A stretch of DNA of 64,000 nucleotides, from NCBI RefSeq assembly GCF_002941025.1, contig NZ_PTJS01000001.1, forward strand, positions 8,065,678 through 8,129,677. The letters are read 5' to 3'. The notes beneath the pieces are model-generated. The model was not told the DNA's origin. It did not search any database and saw nothing but the letters and a program-made list of their open reading frames with translations. A program made the position numbers and the translations under genes. This DNA is from Streptomyces sp. QL37. Its GTDB lineage: Bacteria > Actinomycetota > Actinomycetes > Streptomycetales > Streptomycetaceae. Positions within the stretch are counted from its first letter, which is position 1; every line of letters starts with the position of its first letter. Below, piece after piece: positions 32,780 to 44,392 of this stretch.

Positions 32780-33595
32780 CTACGGCTTGCGGCCCACCGC
32801 CACATAGCCGGCGCTGATGATGTCGTCCTGACCGGGGACGGGTTCACCGAGTCCGGGGTGCCAGGCCTCCGCTGCCACGATGCCCGGCTCGACGATGTCG
32901 AGTCCCTCGAAGAAGCGGGCGAACTGATCACGCGTGCGGGGCGCCAGGGTGAGCGTGTTGGCCTTGTACATCTCGTTGACCTTGCCCGCCTCCGCCGGGT
33001 GGAAGTCGGCGGTGAGGTGCGAGATCACCACATGGCTGCCCGGGGCGAGCACCTCGGTCAGCCGCTCCACCAGCTCGTAGGCGCCGTCCTCGTCGCTCAC
33101 GAAGTGCAGCAGCGAGATCAGTGAGAGCGCGACCGGCCGGCTGAAGTCCAGGGTCTTGCCGGCGTGTTCGAGGATGCCGTCCACCTCGCGGGCGTCCGCC
33201 TGCACGTAGTCGATGGCGCCCTCCGGAGTGCCCTTCAGCAGGGCCTCGGCGTGCGCCAGCACGATGGGATCGTTGTCGCAGTAGACGACCCGTGCGGCCG
33301 GCGCGGCCTGCTGGGCCACCTGGTGCAGATTCGGCTCGGTGGGTATCCCCGTGCCGATGTCGAGGAACTGCCGGATCCCCTGTTCCGTGAGCCATCGGGT
33401 GGCGCGGTGCATGAACGCCCTGTTCACCTTCGCCATGACCGGGACCGAGGGTTCGACGGCAAGCATCTGCCGGCCCATGGCCTCGTCCACCGGGTAGTTG
33501 TCCTTGCCGCCGAGGAACCAGTCGTACATCCGGGCGGGATGGGGTCTGCTGGTGTCGATGCGCAGGGCGGGGGCATCGTTCTCCGGTCGGGACAT
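32780..33595 (-). CDS. SAM-dependent methyltransferase, DUF574 type
   Basis: A 271-aa protein of the Streptomyces DUF574 methyltransferase family. It has the conserved N-terminal HPARMYDWFLGGKDNYPVDE and the SAM-binding motif FLDIGTGIPTEPNLHQVAQ, followed by VVYCDNDPIVLAHAEALL. These proteins are numerous in Streptomyces, and their targets are unknown. ATG at 33595 has AGGAG within a few bases. It is a single gene, terminated before the P450 operon. Confidence 0.92.
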   Translation of the reverse strand: MSRPENDAPALRIDTSRPHPARMYDWFLGGKDNYPVDEAMGRQMLAVEPSVPVMAKVNRAFMHRATRWLTEQGIRQFLDIGTGIPTEPNLHQVAQQAAPAARVVYCDNDPIVLAHAEALLKGTPEGAIDYVQADAREVDGILEHAGKTLDFSRPVALSLISLLHFVSDEDGAYELVERLTEVLAPGSHVVISHLTADFHPAEAGKVNEMYKANTLTLAPRTRDQFARFFEGLDIVEPGIVAAEAWHPGLGEPVPGQDDIISAGYVAVGRKP

Positions 33596-33821
33596 GGCGA
33601 ACTCCTGGGTGTGCGCGGCAGCGGATGATCAGCGTGCGAACAGAATAGGCAACGGGAGTGCCTGAGAAGCCGGCAGGAGCTCAACTCATCTGTCGAACAG
33701 GACCACTTGGTCGGTGATGTCGCTTACGTGCCGGGCGGGTCCCTGGCAGGGCCCTTCGCGGCCGCGACCGGGCCGGCGGGAGCGGCGGGCAGGGCCACCG
33801 CCCCCACCGGCCCGGGACGCA

Positions 33822-34907
33822 CCCGGGTGTCAGCCGGCGGAGCAGGTGACGGTGGGCCAGGTCCAGTTGCCGTTGGCCTGGATGGTGGCGCCCCAGTTGT
33901 CGCCGCTGCCGTTGGATCTGGCGCTGAGTACCTGGGCGCTGGGGTAGGTGGCGCTGGTGTTCCAGGTGGAGAGGACCTTGGCGGGGGAGGGGACGTTCAT
34001 CGTGACGGTCCAGTCGGAGGCTCCGGAGACCGAGACGTCGAGGTTGTAGCGGTCGCTCCACTTCTGACCCGCGGTCACGGTGGCGGTGCAGCTCTTGCCG
34101 CCACCGCCCCCGCCGCTGCCGCCGCCGTCAGGAGCGACGGCGCGTCCGGTCTGCGGTGAGATCATGCCGGCGCACAGCCCTCGGCTCGCCAGGCCCTGCG
34201 CTATGCGCGGGATGGCCGCGAGCGTGTTGGCCGGCCAGTCGTGCATCAGGATGATCTGGCCGTTGGTGAGCCGGGCGTTGGCCTGCACGATCGCGTCGGT
34301 GCTCGCGTTGTTCCAGTCCTGCGAGTCGACGTCCCAGATGATCTGTGTCAGGCCGTACTTGGCCGCGGCTGCCTGCACCGTCGAATTGGTCTCACCGTAC
34401 GGAGGGCGGAACAGCTTCGGCGTGCCCCCGCCCCCGGCGGCGATGGCCTGCTGGGTACGGGAGAGCTCCGAGTCGACCTGCGCCTGGCTCTGCTGGGTCA
34501 GGTGCGGGTGTGTGTAGCTGTGGTTGCCGACCCACATGCCGGCGTCCACCTGCGCCCGTACCTTGGCCGGGTCGGCTGCGGCGTACTGGCCCTGGTTGAA
34601 CATCGTGGCGCGCAGCCCGTTCTGCTTGAGGGCGCTGAGCAGGGCCGGGGTGCTGCCCGAAGGGCCGTCGTCGAAGGTGAGTCCGACGTACCCGTTGCAG
34701 GCGGCGCTCGCAGCGGCGTGGGAGGGCGTGGTGTCCACGGCGACCGTCGCGGTCGCCGCCGTCGCGGCGACGGCCAGTGCCGTGACCGCCGGCCGCAGGG
34801 ACAGGCGTGACGTGATGCGCATGCGGGTGAGTCCTTTCTCGTCCTGATGAACAGCGGGCATGAGGGGAGGGACGGTTGGCCGCGGGACGGCGGGCAGGGG
34901 CCCGCCG
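33822..34907. repeat. Direct repeat copy A (1,086 bp), axeA unit
   Basis: This block recurs at 34933-36018 with an offset of exactly 1,111 bp. The only difference I see is three bases near 34066-34070, which change a Gly-Gln codon pair to Gly-Asp in the encoded CBM. Outside the block the flanks differ: downstream sequence before 33822, and upstream sequence after 34907. That pattern shows where the true junctions lie. Confidence 0.85.
33830..34822 (-). CDS. axeA: Acetyl xylan esterase (CE4 polysaccharide deacetylase) with CBM2, copy 1
   Basis: A 330-aa secreted enzyme. The signal peptide [20 protein letters not shown] ends near SHAAA. The CE4/NodB domain (about 45-230) contains [17 protein letters not shown] (metal-site Asp pair), [17 protein letters not shown] (H-x3-H metal ligands), [11 protein letters not shown] and [11 protein letters not shown] Gly/Ser linker follows, then a family-2 carbohydrate-binding module ([16 protein letters not shown] to the C-terminus, with aromatic [10 protein letters not shown]). 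It deacetylates xylan, helping xylanase. In S. lividans the same pair forms the xlnB-axeA operon. AAAGGA precedes the ATG at 34822. This copy has unique flanks and is probably the authentic gene. Confidence 0.9.
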   Translation of the reverse strand: MRITSRLSLRPAVTALAVAATAATATVAVDTTPSHAAASAACNGYVGLTFDDGPSGSTPALLSALKQNGLRATMFNQGQYAAADPAKVRAQVDAGMWVGNHSYTHPHLTQQSQAQVDSELSRTQQAIAAGGGGTPKLFRPPYGETNSTVQAAAAKYGLTQIIWDVDSQDWNNASTDAIVQANARLTNGQIILMHDWPANTLAAIPRIAQGLASRGLCAGMISPQTGRAVAPDGGGSGGGGGGKSCTATVTAGQKWSDRYNLDVSVSGASDWTVTMNVPSPAKVLSTWNTSATYPSAQVLSARSNGSGDNWGATIQANGNWTWPTVTCSAG

Positions 34908-34911
34908 CCCC
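34884..34911. terminator. Intergenic hairpin ahead of axeA copy 1 (ancestral xlnB-axeA spacer)
   Basis: A 12-bp stem with one mismatch (34884-34895 with 34900-34911) and loop AGGG. It lies between the stop at 34941 and the start at 34822. It could be a partial terminator or mRNA-stabilising element in the operon. Its loop, shifted by 1,111 bp, is exactly the centre of the large palindrome at 35218-36799. Confidence 0.6.
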
Positions 34912-35217
34912 ACGGCCGAGACGTACCGGCTGCCCGGGTGTCAGCCGGCGGAGCAGGTGACGGTGGGCCAGGTCCAGTTGCCGTTGGCCTGGATGGTGGC
35001 GCCCCAGTTGTCGCCGCTGCCGTTGGATCTGGCGCTGAGTACCTGGGCGCTGGGGTAGGTGGCGCTGGTGTTCCAGGTGGAGAGGACCTTGGCGGGGGAG
35101 GGGACGTTCATCGTGACGGTCCAGTCGGAGGCTCCGGAGACCGAGACGTCGAGGTTGTAGCGGTCGCTCCACTTGTCGCCCGCGGTCACGGTGGCGGTGC
35201 AGCTCTTGCCGCCACCG

Positions 35218-37810
<2,593 letters not shown>

Positions 37811-37933
37811 CGTCGATTGGAGGAATGGATGCCCTGAAGGTTATTCCACCTGCTCAGTGGCGGTGATGCTCGATCGGCGGTGAGTTGACAGCCGTACTCC
37901 CTGAGAAGTTGCTGGCAATTCCTGTCCGGTGTC

Positions 37934-37957
37934 TTCGAAAGTTTCGAAAGTTTCGAA
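37934..37957. promoter_or_regulatory. Triple TTCGAAAGT array, probable xylanase-operon regulatory element
   Basis: Three TTCGAA hexamers spaced every 9 bp (TTCGAAAGT repeated). CGAAA-N-TTTCG-type boxes are the known conserved repeats upstream of Streptomyces xylanase genes. The array is about 395 bp from the xlnB start and just beyond the kdp terminators, so it could mark an upstream promoter of the xylan genes. Confidence 0.55.
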
Positions 37958-37980
37958 TGGGAGGGCCCGAGAGCTGACGA

Positions 37981-38005
37981 GGCCGGACCGCGATGCGGTC
38001 CGGCC
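37981..38005. terminator. Hairpin downstream of kdpC (second)
   Basis: GGCCGGACCGC-GAT-GCGGTCCGGCC, a perfect 11-bp stem 60 bp past the kdpC stop. It backs up the stronger hairpin next to the stop codon. Confidence 0.65.
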
Positions 38006-38015
38006 GGGAGGGGTA

Positions 38016-38058
38016 CGCCGACGGCGGTGGTTCCGGGCCGGAACCACCGCCGTCGGCG
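38016..38058. terminator. Strong terminator of the kdp operon
   Basis: A perfect 19-bp stem (38016-38034 with 38040-38058) and five-base loop that begins 7 bp after the kdpC stop codon. Confidence 0.85.
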
Positions 38059-38065
38059 AGCTGTG

Positions 38066-38743
38066 TCAGCCCTGGCTCACATCCTTGAGCGCGGTGTTGA
38101 GCTCCAGGACGTTGACCCTGGGCTCGCCCATGAACCCGAGGGTGCGGCCCTCGGTGTGGTCGGCCACCAGCTTCGCGACCTGGCGGACGGGAAGGCCGTT
38201 CTTCTCGGCGACCCGGTGGACCTGGAGCTTCGCGTACGCCGGGGATATGCCCGGGTCGAGCCCCGAGCCGGAGGAGGTGACGGCGTCGGCCGGCACGTCC
38301 TCGGGCCGCACCTTGTAGGACGGGGTGGAGTTGTCCGCCACGACCGCGGCCTTCGCCTCCTTGACCCACGTGACCAGGTCGGCGTTGTCCGCGGCGCGGT
38401 TGGTGGCGCCTGAGAGGATCAGTGAGTACTGAAGGTTCACGCTGTTGCTGCCCAGGCCGTTCGACGGCCGGGGCTGGAACCACTTCAGGTCGGGCTTCGC
38501 CACCTCGTCCGGGTCGTCGGGGTTCTGCTTCGGCAGGTTGTACGTCTGCCCGATGAGGGACGACCCGACAGTCCTGCCGCTCCCGTCGCTGATCTCGGAG
38601 CCGTTGGCCTTGTCGCTGAAGAGAGCTTGGGCGACGCCCGTGACGGCGAGCGGGTAGAGGACGCCGCAGATGACGCTGAGGACCAGCAGGGCGCGCAGCC
38701 CCGCTCCGACGAGGCGGGCGGTGTTCTTGAGAGAGGTGTTCAT
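38066..38743 (-). CDS. kdpC: Potassium-transporting ATPase KdpC subunit
   Basis: A 225-aa protein with one N-terminal membrane helix (LRALLVLSVICGVLYPLAVTG). The periplasmic domain carries SSLIGQTYNLPKQNPDDP, GLGSNSVNLQYS (usually SNLGPTN), TSSGSGLDPGISPAYAKLQVHRVAE and VNVLELNTALKDV. KdpC stabilises the KdpFABC pump. The start at 38743 is 21 bp after the kdpB stop. The sequence is somewhat divergent (NSVN in place of GPTN) but otherwise complete. Confidence 0.95.
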   Translation of the reverse strand: MNTSLKNTARLVGAGLRALLVLSVICGVLYPLAVTGVAQALFSDKANGSEISDGSGRTVGSSLIGQTYNLPKQNPDDPDEVAKPDLKWFQPRPSNGLGSNSVNLQYSLILSGATNRAADNADLVTWVKEAKAAVVADNSTPSYKVRPEDVPADAVTSSGSGLDPGISPAYAKLQVHRVAEKNGLPVRQVAKLVADHTEGRTLGFMGEPRVNVLELNTALKDVSQG

Positions 38744-38764
38744 GGCTGATCAGCCGTTTCTGGC

Positions 38765-40864
38765 TCAGGAGAGCCCGGGAACGAGGGAGAGGAGCAGGTC
38801 GATGATCTTGATGCCGATGAACGGGGCGACCAGGCCGCCGAGTCCGTAGATCCCGAGGTTGCGCCGCAGCATCCTGTCGGCGCCGGCCGGCCGGTACCGG
38901 ACCCCCTTGAGGGCCAGCGGTACGAGGGCGATGATGATCAGCGCGTTGAAGATGACGGCGGACAGGATCGCGGACTCGGGTGACGCGAGACCCATGATGT
39001 TCAGCTTGTCCAGGCCCGGGTGGACCACCGCGAACATGGCCGGGATGATCGCGAAGTACTTCGCGACGTCGTTGGCGATGGAGAAGGTGGTCAGGGCGCC
39101 CCGCGTGATGAGGAGTTGCTTGCCGATCGCGACGATCTCGATGAGCTTGGTGGGGTCGGAGTCCAGGTCCACCATGTTCCCGGCCTCCTTGGCGGCCGAG
39201 GTGCCGGTGTTCATCGCCACGCCGACATCCGCCTGGGCGAGCGCCGGGGCGTCGTTGGTGCCGTCGCCCGTCATCGCGACGAGCTTGCCGCCCGCCTGCT
39301 CCCGCTTGATGAGGGCCATCTTGTCCTCGGGGGTGGCCTCGGCGAGGAAGTCGTCCACTCCCGCCTCGTCGGCGATCGCCTTGGCGGTCAGCGGGTTGTC
39401 ACCCGTGATCATGACGGTCCTGATGCCCATCCGCCGGAGCTCGTCGAACCGCTCGCGCATGCCGTCCTTGACGACATCCTTCAGATGGATGACGCCCAGG
39501 ACGCGGGCACCCCTCGCGTCCTCGACGGCGACGAGCAGCGGGGTGCCGCCCGCCTCCGAGATCCGGGCGGCGAGCGAACCGGCGTCGTCGGCGACGTGCC
39601 CGCCCCGCTCCCGCACCCACGCGATGACCGAACCGGCCGCTCCCTTGCGGGCCTTGAGACCGTCCACGTCCACCCCCGACATCCGGGTCTGAGCGGTGAA
39701 GGCGATCCAGGTGGCGTGGGTGAGCTCGCCCTGGTGGCGTTCGCGAAGGCCGTACTTCTCCTTCGCGAGCACCACGACCGAGCGGCCTTCAGGAGTCTCG
39801 TCGGCCAGCGAGGACAGCTGTGCCGCATCGGCCAGCTCCGCCTCGGCCGCACCGCTCACCGGCACGAACTCCGCCGCCTGCCGGTTCCCGAGCGTGATCG
39901 TGCCGGTCTTGTCGAGCAGCAGCGTCGAGACGTCGCCCGCAGCCTCCACCGCACGCCCCGACATGGCCAGCACGTTGCGCTGGACGAGACGGTCCATGCC
40001 CGCGATGCCGATCGCGGAGAGGAGTGCGCCGATGGTCGTCGGGATCAGGCAGACCAGCAGCGCGGCCAGCACGATCATGGACTGCCTGGCGCCGGCGTGG
40101 ATCGCGAACGGCTGGAGGGTCACCACGGCGAGCAGGAAGACGATGGTCAGCGAGGCGAGCAGGATGTTGAGCGCGATCTCGTTGGGGGTCTTCTGCCGGG
40201 CGGCGCCCTCGACCAGGGCGATCATCCGGTCGATGAAGGTCTTCCCCGGTTCGGTGGTGATCCTGACGACGATCCGGTCGGAGAGCACCTTCGTACCGCC
40301 GGTGACGGCACTGCGGTCGCCGCCCGACTCCCGGATGACCGGGGCGGATTCGCCGGTGACGGCCGACTCGTCCACGGACGCCACGCCCTCGACGACGTCA
40401 CCGTCGCCGGGGATGATGTCGCCGGCCTCGCAGACGACCAGGTCACCCACGCGCAGCTCGGTGCCGGGCACCTCCACCTCGTCACGGCCGTTCAGCCGGC
40501 GGGCGACCGTGTCGGTCTTCGCCTTGCGCAGGGTGTCCGCCTGGGCCTTGCCGCGCCCCTCGGCGACGGCCTCCGCGAGGTTGGCGAAGACGGTCGTCAG
40601 CCACAGCCAGGCCGTGATGGCCCAGCCGAACCAGTCCCCTGGATCCCGCAGTGCCAGCAGGGTGGTGACCACCGAGCCGACGAGCACGACGAACATGACC
40701 GGGGACTTGATCATGACGCGCGGGTCCAGCTTCCGCACCGCGTCCGGGAGGGACCTGAGCAGCTGCTTCGGGTCGAAGAGCCCCCCGCCGACACGGCCCG
40801 ATGCGGCGGCGCTGTCGCCGGACAGGTCTTCGTGCGGGGCACGGGTGGGGGTGACGGTACTCAT
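38765..40864 (-). CDS. kdpB: Potassium-transporting P-type ATPase KdpB subunit
   Basis: A 699-aa P-type ATPase. All key motifs are present: [15 protein letters not shown] (actuator TGES), [14 protein letters not shown] (phosphorylated Asp), [28 protein letters not shown] and [43 protein letters not shown] in two steps around the hinge. ATG 40864 overlaps the kdpA stop (ATGA), so translation is coupled. The frame runs on upstream through kdpA in another phase and is not part of the gene. KdpB hydrolyses ATP and drives high-affinity K+ uptake through KdpA. Confidence 0.97.
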   Translation of the reverse strand: MSTVTPTRAPHEDLSGDSAAASGRVGGGLFDPKQLLRSLPDAVRKLDPRVMIKSPVMFVVLVGSVVTTLLALRDPGDWFGWAITAWLWLTTVFANLAEAVAEGRGKAQADTLRKAKTDTVARRLNGRDEVEVPGTELRVGDLVVCEAGDIIPGDGDVVEGVASVDESAVTGESAPVIRESGGDRSAVTGGTKVLSDRIVVRITTEPGKTFIDRMIALVEGAARQKTPNEIALNILLASLTIVFLLAVVTLQPFAIHAGARQSMIVLAALLVCLIPTTIGALLSAIGIAGMDRLVQRNVLAMSGRAVEAAGDVSTLLLDKTGTITLGNRQAAEFVPVSGAAEAELADAAQLSSLADETPEGRSVVVLAKEKYGLRERHQGELTHATWIAFTAQTRMSGVDVDGLKARKGAAGSVIAWVRERGGHVADDAGSLAARISEAGGTPLLVAVEDARGARVLGVIHLKDVVKDGMRERFDELRRMGIRTVMITGDNPLTAKAIADEAGVDDFLAEATPEDKMALIKREQAGGKLVAMTGDGTNDAPALAQADVGVAMNTGTSAAKEAGNMVDLDSDPTKLIEIVAIGKQLLITRGALTTFSIANDVAKYFAIIPAMFAVVHPGLDKLNIMGLASPESAILSAVIFNALIIIALVPLALKGVRYRPAGADRMLRRNLGIYGLGGLVAPFIGIKIIDLLLSLVPGLS

Positions 40865-42525
40865 GAGGCGAGTCCTTCGGCGAGCGGCCCCAGCGCCAGG
40901 GCCGGGAAGTAGGTCAGACCGGTGAGGATGAGGATCGTGCCGACGAGCAGGCCCGAGTAGAGGGGCTTGTCGGTCCGCAGGGTGCCCGCCGTGGCGGGGA
41001 CGGGGTGCTGCTCGGCGAGTGAGCCGGCCAGTGCCAGGACGAACACGATCGGCAGGAAACGGCCGAGCAGCATCGCGATACCGATGGTGGTGTTGAACCA
41101 CTGGGTGTCGGCGTTGAGCCCGGCGAAGGCGGAGCCGTTGTTGTTGGCACCGGAGGTGTAGGCGTAGAGGATCTCGGAGAACCCGTGCGCGCCGCTGTTG
41201 GTCATCGAGTCGGCCGGAGTCGGCAGCGCCATCGCCACCGCCGTGAAGCAGAGCACCAGCGCCGGCGTGATCAGGATGTAGCACGCCGCGAGCTTGATCT
41301 GCCGGGTGCCTATCTTCTTCCCGAGGTACTCGGGGGTACGGCCGACCATGAGGCCGGCGATGAAGACGGCGATGACCGCCATGACCAGCATGCCGTAGAG
41401 ACCGGATCCGACACCGCCGGGCGCGATCTCCCCGAGCTGCATGCCGAGCATGGTGATGCCACCGCCCAGCCCGGTGTACGAGGAGTGGAAGGAGTTCACC
41501 GCGCCGGTCGACGTGAGGGTGGTCGCCACGGCGAAGATCGACGATCCGGCGATGCCGAATCGTGTCTCCTTGCCCTCCATCGAACCGCCGGCGAGGTCGG
41601 GAGCCGGGCCGTGGTGGGCGAACTCGGTCCACATCATCAGGGCCGTGAAGCCGATCCAGATGGTGGCCATCGTGGCGAGGATCGCGTACCCCTGCCGCAG
41701 GTTGCCGACCATGCGGCCGAACGTGCGGGTCAGCGCGAACGGGATCAGGAGGATCAGGAAGATCTCGAACAGGTTGGAGAAGGGGGACGGATTCTCGAAG
41801 GGATGGGCGGAGTTGGCGTTGAAGTAACCGCCACCGTTCGTACCCAGCTCCTTGATGACCTCCTGCGAGGCGACCGCGCCGCCGTTCCACTGCTGCGTGC
41901 CGCCGGTGAACTGCCCGACCTCGTGGATGCCGGAGAAGTTCTGGACGACACCGCACGCCACCAGCACGACCGCGCCGATCACGGCTATCGGCAGCAGGAC
42001 GCGTACGGTGCCGCGCACCAGATCCGTCCAGAAGTTCCCGAGCTCGCCGGTACGCGAGCGCGAGAACCCGCGTACGAGGGCCACGGCCACCGCCATACCC
42101 ACAGCGGCCGAGACGAAGTTCTGCACCGCGAGGCCGCCGGTCTGCACCACGTGGCCCATGGCCTGTTCGCCGTAGTAGGACTGCCAGTTGGTGTTCGCCA
42201 CGAAGGACGCCGCGGTGTTGAACGCCTGGTCCGGGTCGATCGACACGAATCCGAGCGAACCGGGCAGGGTTCCCTGCAGTCGCTGAAGCGCGTAGAGGAA
42301 AAGCACGCTCACCGCGGAGAATGCGAGTACACCGCGCAGATAGGCGGGCCAGCGCATAGATGCCGACGGGTCGGCTCCGACGGCACGGTAAATCCACTTC
42401 TCCGGCCGGTAGTGCTTTTCCGAGGAGTAGACCCGGGCCATGTAATCACCGAGCGGACGGTATGCGAGGGCAAGCGCTGAAATCAGCGCGAGCAGCTGAA
42501 GCACACCAGCTGTTACGGGGCTCAT
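40861..42525 (-). CDS. kdpA: Potassium-transporting ATPase KdpA subunit
   Basis: A 554-aa channel-like subunit with about ten membrane helices. It has the filter and pore loops [39 protein letters not shown] and [26 protein letters not shown] split over several segments. It selects K+ in the KdpFABC pump. ATG 42525 is 8 bp downstream of the kdpF stop. All pore-loop Gly residues that I can see are present, so the pump should work. Confidence 0.97.
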   Translation of the reverse strand: MSPVTAGVLQLLALISALALAYRPLGDYMARVYSSEKHYRPEKWIYRAVGADPSASMRWPAYLRGVLAFSAVSVLFLYALQRLQGTLPGSLGFVSIDPDQAFNTAASFVANTNWQSYYGEQAMGHVVQTGGLAVQNFVSAAVGMAVAVALVRGFSRSRTGELGNFWTDLVRGTVRVLLPIAVIGAVVLVACGVVQNFSGIHEVGQFTGGTQQWNGGAVASQEVIKELGTNGGGYFNANSAHPFENPSPFSNLFEIFLILLIPFALTRTFGRMVGNLRQGYAILATMATIWIGFTALMMWTEFAHHGPAPDLAGGSMEGKETRFGIAGSSIFAVATTLTSTGAVNSFHSSYTGLGGGITMLGMQLGEIAPGGVGSGLYGMLVMAVIAVFIAGLMVGRTPEYLGKKIGTRQIKLAACYILITPALVLCFTAVAMALPTPADSMTNSGAHGFSEILYAYTSGANNNGSAFAGLNADTQWFNTTIGIAMLLGRFLPIVFVLALAGSLAEQHPVPATAGTLRTDKPLYSGLLVGTILILTGLTYFPALALGPLAEGLAS

Positions 42526-42533
42526 ATCGAGCT

Positions 42534-42623
42534 TCAGAACCTCTCCGGGTACACGAGCGCAAGGACGAGGTACACCAGCAGGGAGACGGCCACGACCAGG
42601 CCGACGATGTTCTCGGCGGTCAC
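42534..42623 (-). CDS. kdpF: KdpF small stabilising subunit
   Basis: A 29-aa membrane peptide, [20 protein letters not shown] then LALVYPERF, read from GTG 42623. One helix followed by YPE-x-F is the standard KdpF form. Its start overlaps the stop of the 27-aa ORF before it (GTGA), and kdpA starts 8 bp later. The peptide sits between KdpA and KdpB and stabilises the complex. Confidence 0.9.
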   Translation of the reverse strand: MTAENIVGLVVAVSLLVYLVLALVYPERF

Positions 42624-42703
42624 AGCTTCGTCACCCCCCTTGCGATGAGAGCCACCAGCGCGAAAACCGCGATCGTGGTGGCGACGAAGGCCAGATCGGC
42701 CAT
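42620..42703 (-). CDS. 27-aa single-helix membrane peptide ahead of kdpF
   Basis: [20 protein letters not shown] then ARGVTKL, from ATG 42703 with AGGAG at ideal spacing. It is one hydrophobic helix with a basic end and overlaps kdpF by 4 bp, so it belongs to the operon. It is not KdpF itself but has similar size and shape. It may be a second small subunit or a coupling ORF. No function is assigned. Confidence 0.75.
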   Translation of the reverse strand: MADLAFVATTIAVFALVALIARGVTKL

Positions 42704-43203
42704 CGTGAGCTCCTGTATGAAGTGAACGAGATGGAATCGGCCGGTGCGGCCGAAGAAAAGCAAAGCGCACGGCCGGCCGGGTGTTGAGCGCCCTTGACGG
42801 GCTCCATACGGGCGGGGCGGAATTCTTGACGCGGTCCGTACGCGCGAGTGGGCGGCCTTACGTGAGGGAATTCCGGTCCGCCACCTGCTCCCCGATGTCC
42901 CGGCCGCGGGAACGTCGAGTGTTTCCCGGCGCACGGGCAGCCGGGCGACGTCGTTGCCGACCGCCACCACCGGGGGCCGGCCGGTGAGGTCGTGTCCGGA
43001 GGCCGTGGGCAGGTGGTACGCGCCCGTCACGGGCACGGCGAGCGGATCGCCGGGGCGTTCCGTGTCGCCGGTGGGAACCGAGGGCGGTCACCCGCCTCGC
43101 TGTGCGAGCCGATCACGGTCGTCGTCCTCGGCGCCGCGGGGCAGTGGCGGCCGACGGGCCGCCGAGGTGGCGACGGACGGCCCCGGCAGGGCCGGATCGG
43201 CCG
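42704..43203. other. 500-bp region upstream of the kdp operon without a convincing gene
   Basis: It must carry the kdp promoter and 5' leader. On the plus strand TTGACG recurs at 42794-42799 and 42827-42832, 33 bp apart, giving CGTCAAG direct repeats when read toward kdp. These could be regulator sites. Short open frames exist on both strands but lack ribosome sites and family signatures. I see no kdpD or kdpE sequence and no recognisable riboswitch. Confidence 0.5.
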
Positions 43204-43449
43204 TCAACGGACGGGCGCCGAGGTCCGCGGCAGGCTCTCCGGCAGCGGGAGGGACGCCTGGCTCCGGTCCTGCGTCGCCGCGCGCCGCTCCCCGCTGGTG
43301 AGACCGGCGGCCGTGCGCGTGCCCAGGGGAGCGCGGAACAGCCTGGCCGTCGCCCGCTCTCCGTCTCCCGGCCGGACGGGCACGTACGGACGCCCGGCCG
43401 GGAGCGGTTCCTCGGGCTCGGGTTCGCTTTCGTACCGGAACAGACACAT
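43204..43449 (-). CDS. Small Pro/Arg-rich hypothetical protein
   Basis: An 81-aa product that starts MCLFRYESEPEPEEPLPAGR. The support is the very good ribosome site AGGAGG four bases ahead of ATG 43449 and the acidic, non-random N-terminus. The remainder is Arg/Ala/Leu-rich without a known domain. It is upstream of the kdp operon on the same strand. It could be a short regulatory protein or a chance ORF. Confidence 0.5.
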   Translation of the reverse strand: MCLFRYESEPEPEEPLPAGRPYVPVRPGDGERATARLFRAPLGTRTAAGLTSGERRAATQDRSQASLPLPESLPRTSAPVR

Positions 43450-43564
43450 GGGCCCTCCTGGGGTTCTCCGGCGATCGTCGGCGCCCCGGATGCGGGGAGG
43501 CGGTCCGGGGCGTGAACCGAAGCTATTCCCTGCGGGGTGGCCCCCAAGGGGCCCTGACGGCACC

Positions 43565-43593
43565 TTGACGCGGAGCGGCCCCGTCCATACAGA
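43565..43593 (+). promoter_or_regulatory. Probable housekeeping promoter TTGACG-N17-TACAGA
   Basis: TTGACG at 43565-43570 and TACAGA at 43588-43593 are separated by 17 bp and match the vegetative (HrdB-type) pattern. Transcription would begin near 43600, about 125 bp ahead of the P-loop kinase gene at 43726. The same TTGACGCGG string recurs at 42827. Confidence 0.5.
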
Positions 43594-43725
43594 TCCCTGA
43601 CGGGCAGCGGGTCCCGGGCTCGGGACGCCGGGCGGATTCCCCCGCCGGTGACCCGCAGGGCCGCCCGTCCCCGGACGAGTACGCTCTCGCGTCAGCGTGT
43701 GGCGTATCCGAGCGAGAGGAGCCGC

Positions 43726-44274
43726 GTGGACATCGATCCCGGCCCGGCCGTCGTCCTGATCACCGGTGTGATGGCGTCGGGGAAGTCGACCGTGGCACAG
43801 CTCCTGGCCGAGCGTCTGCCCCGCGCGGCGCATGTGCGAGGTGACGTGTTCCGCCGCATGACCGTCTCCGGCCGGGAGGACCTGATGCCGGAGGGGACCG
43901 CGGAGGCCAGGGCTCAACTGGAGCTCCGCCAGCGGCTCTCCGCGCTCGTGGCCGACGAGTACGCGCGCGACGGGTGGACCGCGGTCGTCCAGGACATCGT
44001 CCTCGGCGCGGACCTGGAGCGCTATGTCGCCAGGGTCCGCACACGCCCCCTGTACGTCGTCGTGCTGGCGCCCTCCACCGAGGCCGTTCGGGACAGGGAG
44101 GAGGCGCGCGCGAAGACCGGGTACGGCGCCTGGACGGTCGAGGCGCTCGACCGCGGTCTCCGGGAGGAGACGCCCGGCATCGGCCTCAGGCTGGACACCT
44201 CGCGGCAGACGCCGGACGAGACGGTCGCGGCGATCCTGGCCGGTCTCCCCGCGGCACGTATCCACGAGGGCTGA
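43726..44274 (+). CDS. P-loop kinase (AAA/ phosphotransferase-like)
   Basis: A 182-aa protein with Walker A VVLITGVMASGKSTVAQLLAE at the N-terminus, then RGDVFRRMTVSGRED and DGWTAVVQDIVLGADLERYV. The form resembles small-molecule kinases related to chloramphenicol phosphotransferase, gluconate kinase and zeta-type toxins. There is no antitoxin-like partner, so a metabolite kinase is more likely. GTG at 43726 has GAGAGGAG just ahead. An open frame to 43648 adds only unrelated residues. Confidence 0.8.
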   Translation: MDIDPGPAVVLITGVMASGKSTVAQLLAERLPRAAHVRGDVFRRMTVSGREDLMPEGTAEARAQLELRQRLSALVADEYARDGWTAVVQDIVLGADLERYVARVRTRPLYVVVLAPSTEAVRDREEARAKTGYGAWTVEALDRGLREETPGIGLRLDTSRQTPDETVAAILAGLPAARIHEG

Positions 44275-44330
44275 GCCACGCGGAGCCGACGGGTCTGCGC
44301 GGCTCCGCGGAACCCGTTCCTAGACGCATG

Positions 44331-44367
44331 GATTATTTGCCTAATGCCACTAGGTAAATGCATAATC
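44331..44367. promoter_or_regulatory. Imperfect palindrome upstream of TetR gene (probable operator)
   Basis: The AT-rich segment holds TTGCCTA-N7-TAGGTAA (one mismatch in 7-bp arms), flanked by GATTAT on the left and ATAATC on the right. It ends 26 bp before the TetR-type start. TetR proteins typically bind such sites over their own promoters. Confidence 0.5.
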
Positions 44368-44392
44368 GAACCTGCCGGATGGAAGGGTGACC

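Noticed and set aside
30553..32817. Plus-strand open frame of 754 codons across the P450 operon
   Set aside because: It starts within the DUF998 gene in another frame and continues antisense to the ferredoxin and P450. Composition is Arg/Gly/Pro biased.
38765..42397. Apparent 1,210-codon protein containing KdpB
   Set aside because: The upstream 511 codons are the wrong frame of kdpA. The true kdpB start is the ATGA overlap at 40864.
42704..42900. Possible c-di-AMP or other riboswitch upstream of the kdp operon
   Set aside because: No conserved riboswitch core could be recognised by eye, only CGTCAAG repeats and GC-rich hairpins.
43726..44274. Zeta-toxin-like kinase as part of a toxin-antitoxin pair
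   Set aside because: There is no small antitoxin gene directly upstream or downstream, and the motif set fits a metabolite kinase as well or better.
44281..44330. Hairpin after the P-loop kinase gene
   Set aside because: The inverted repeat (GGAGCC and GGCTCC) is short with a long loop. It is too weak to call as a terminator with confidence.
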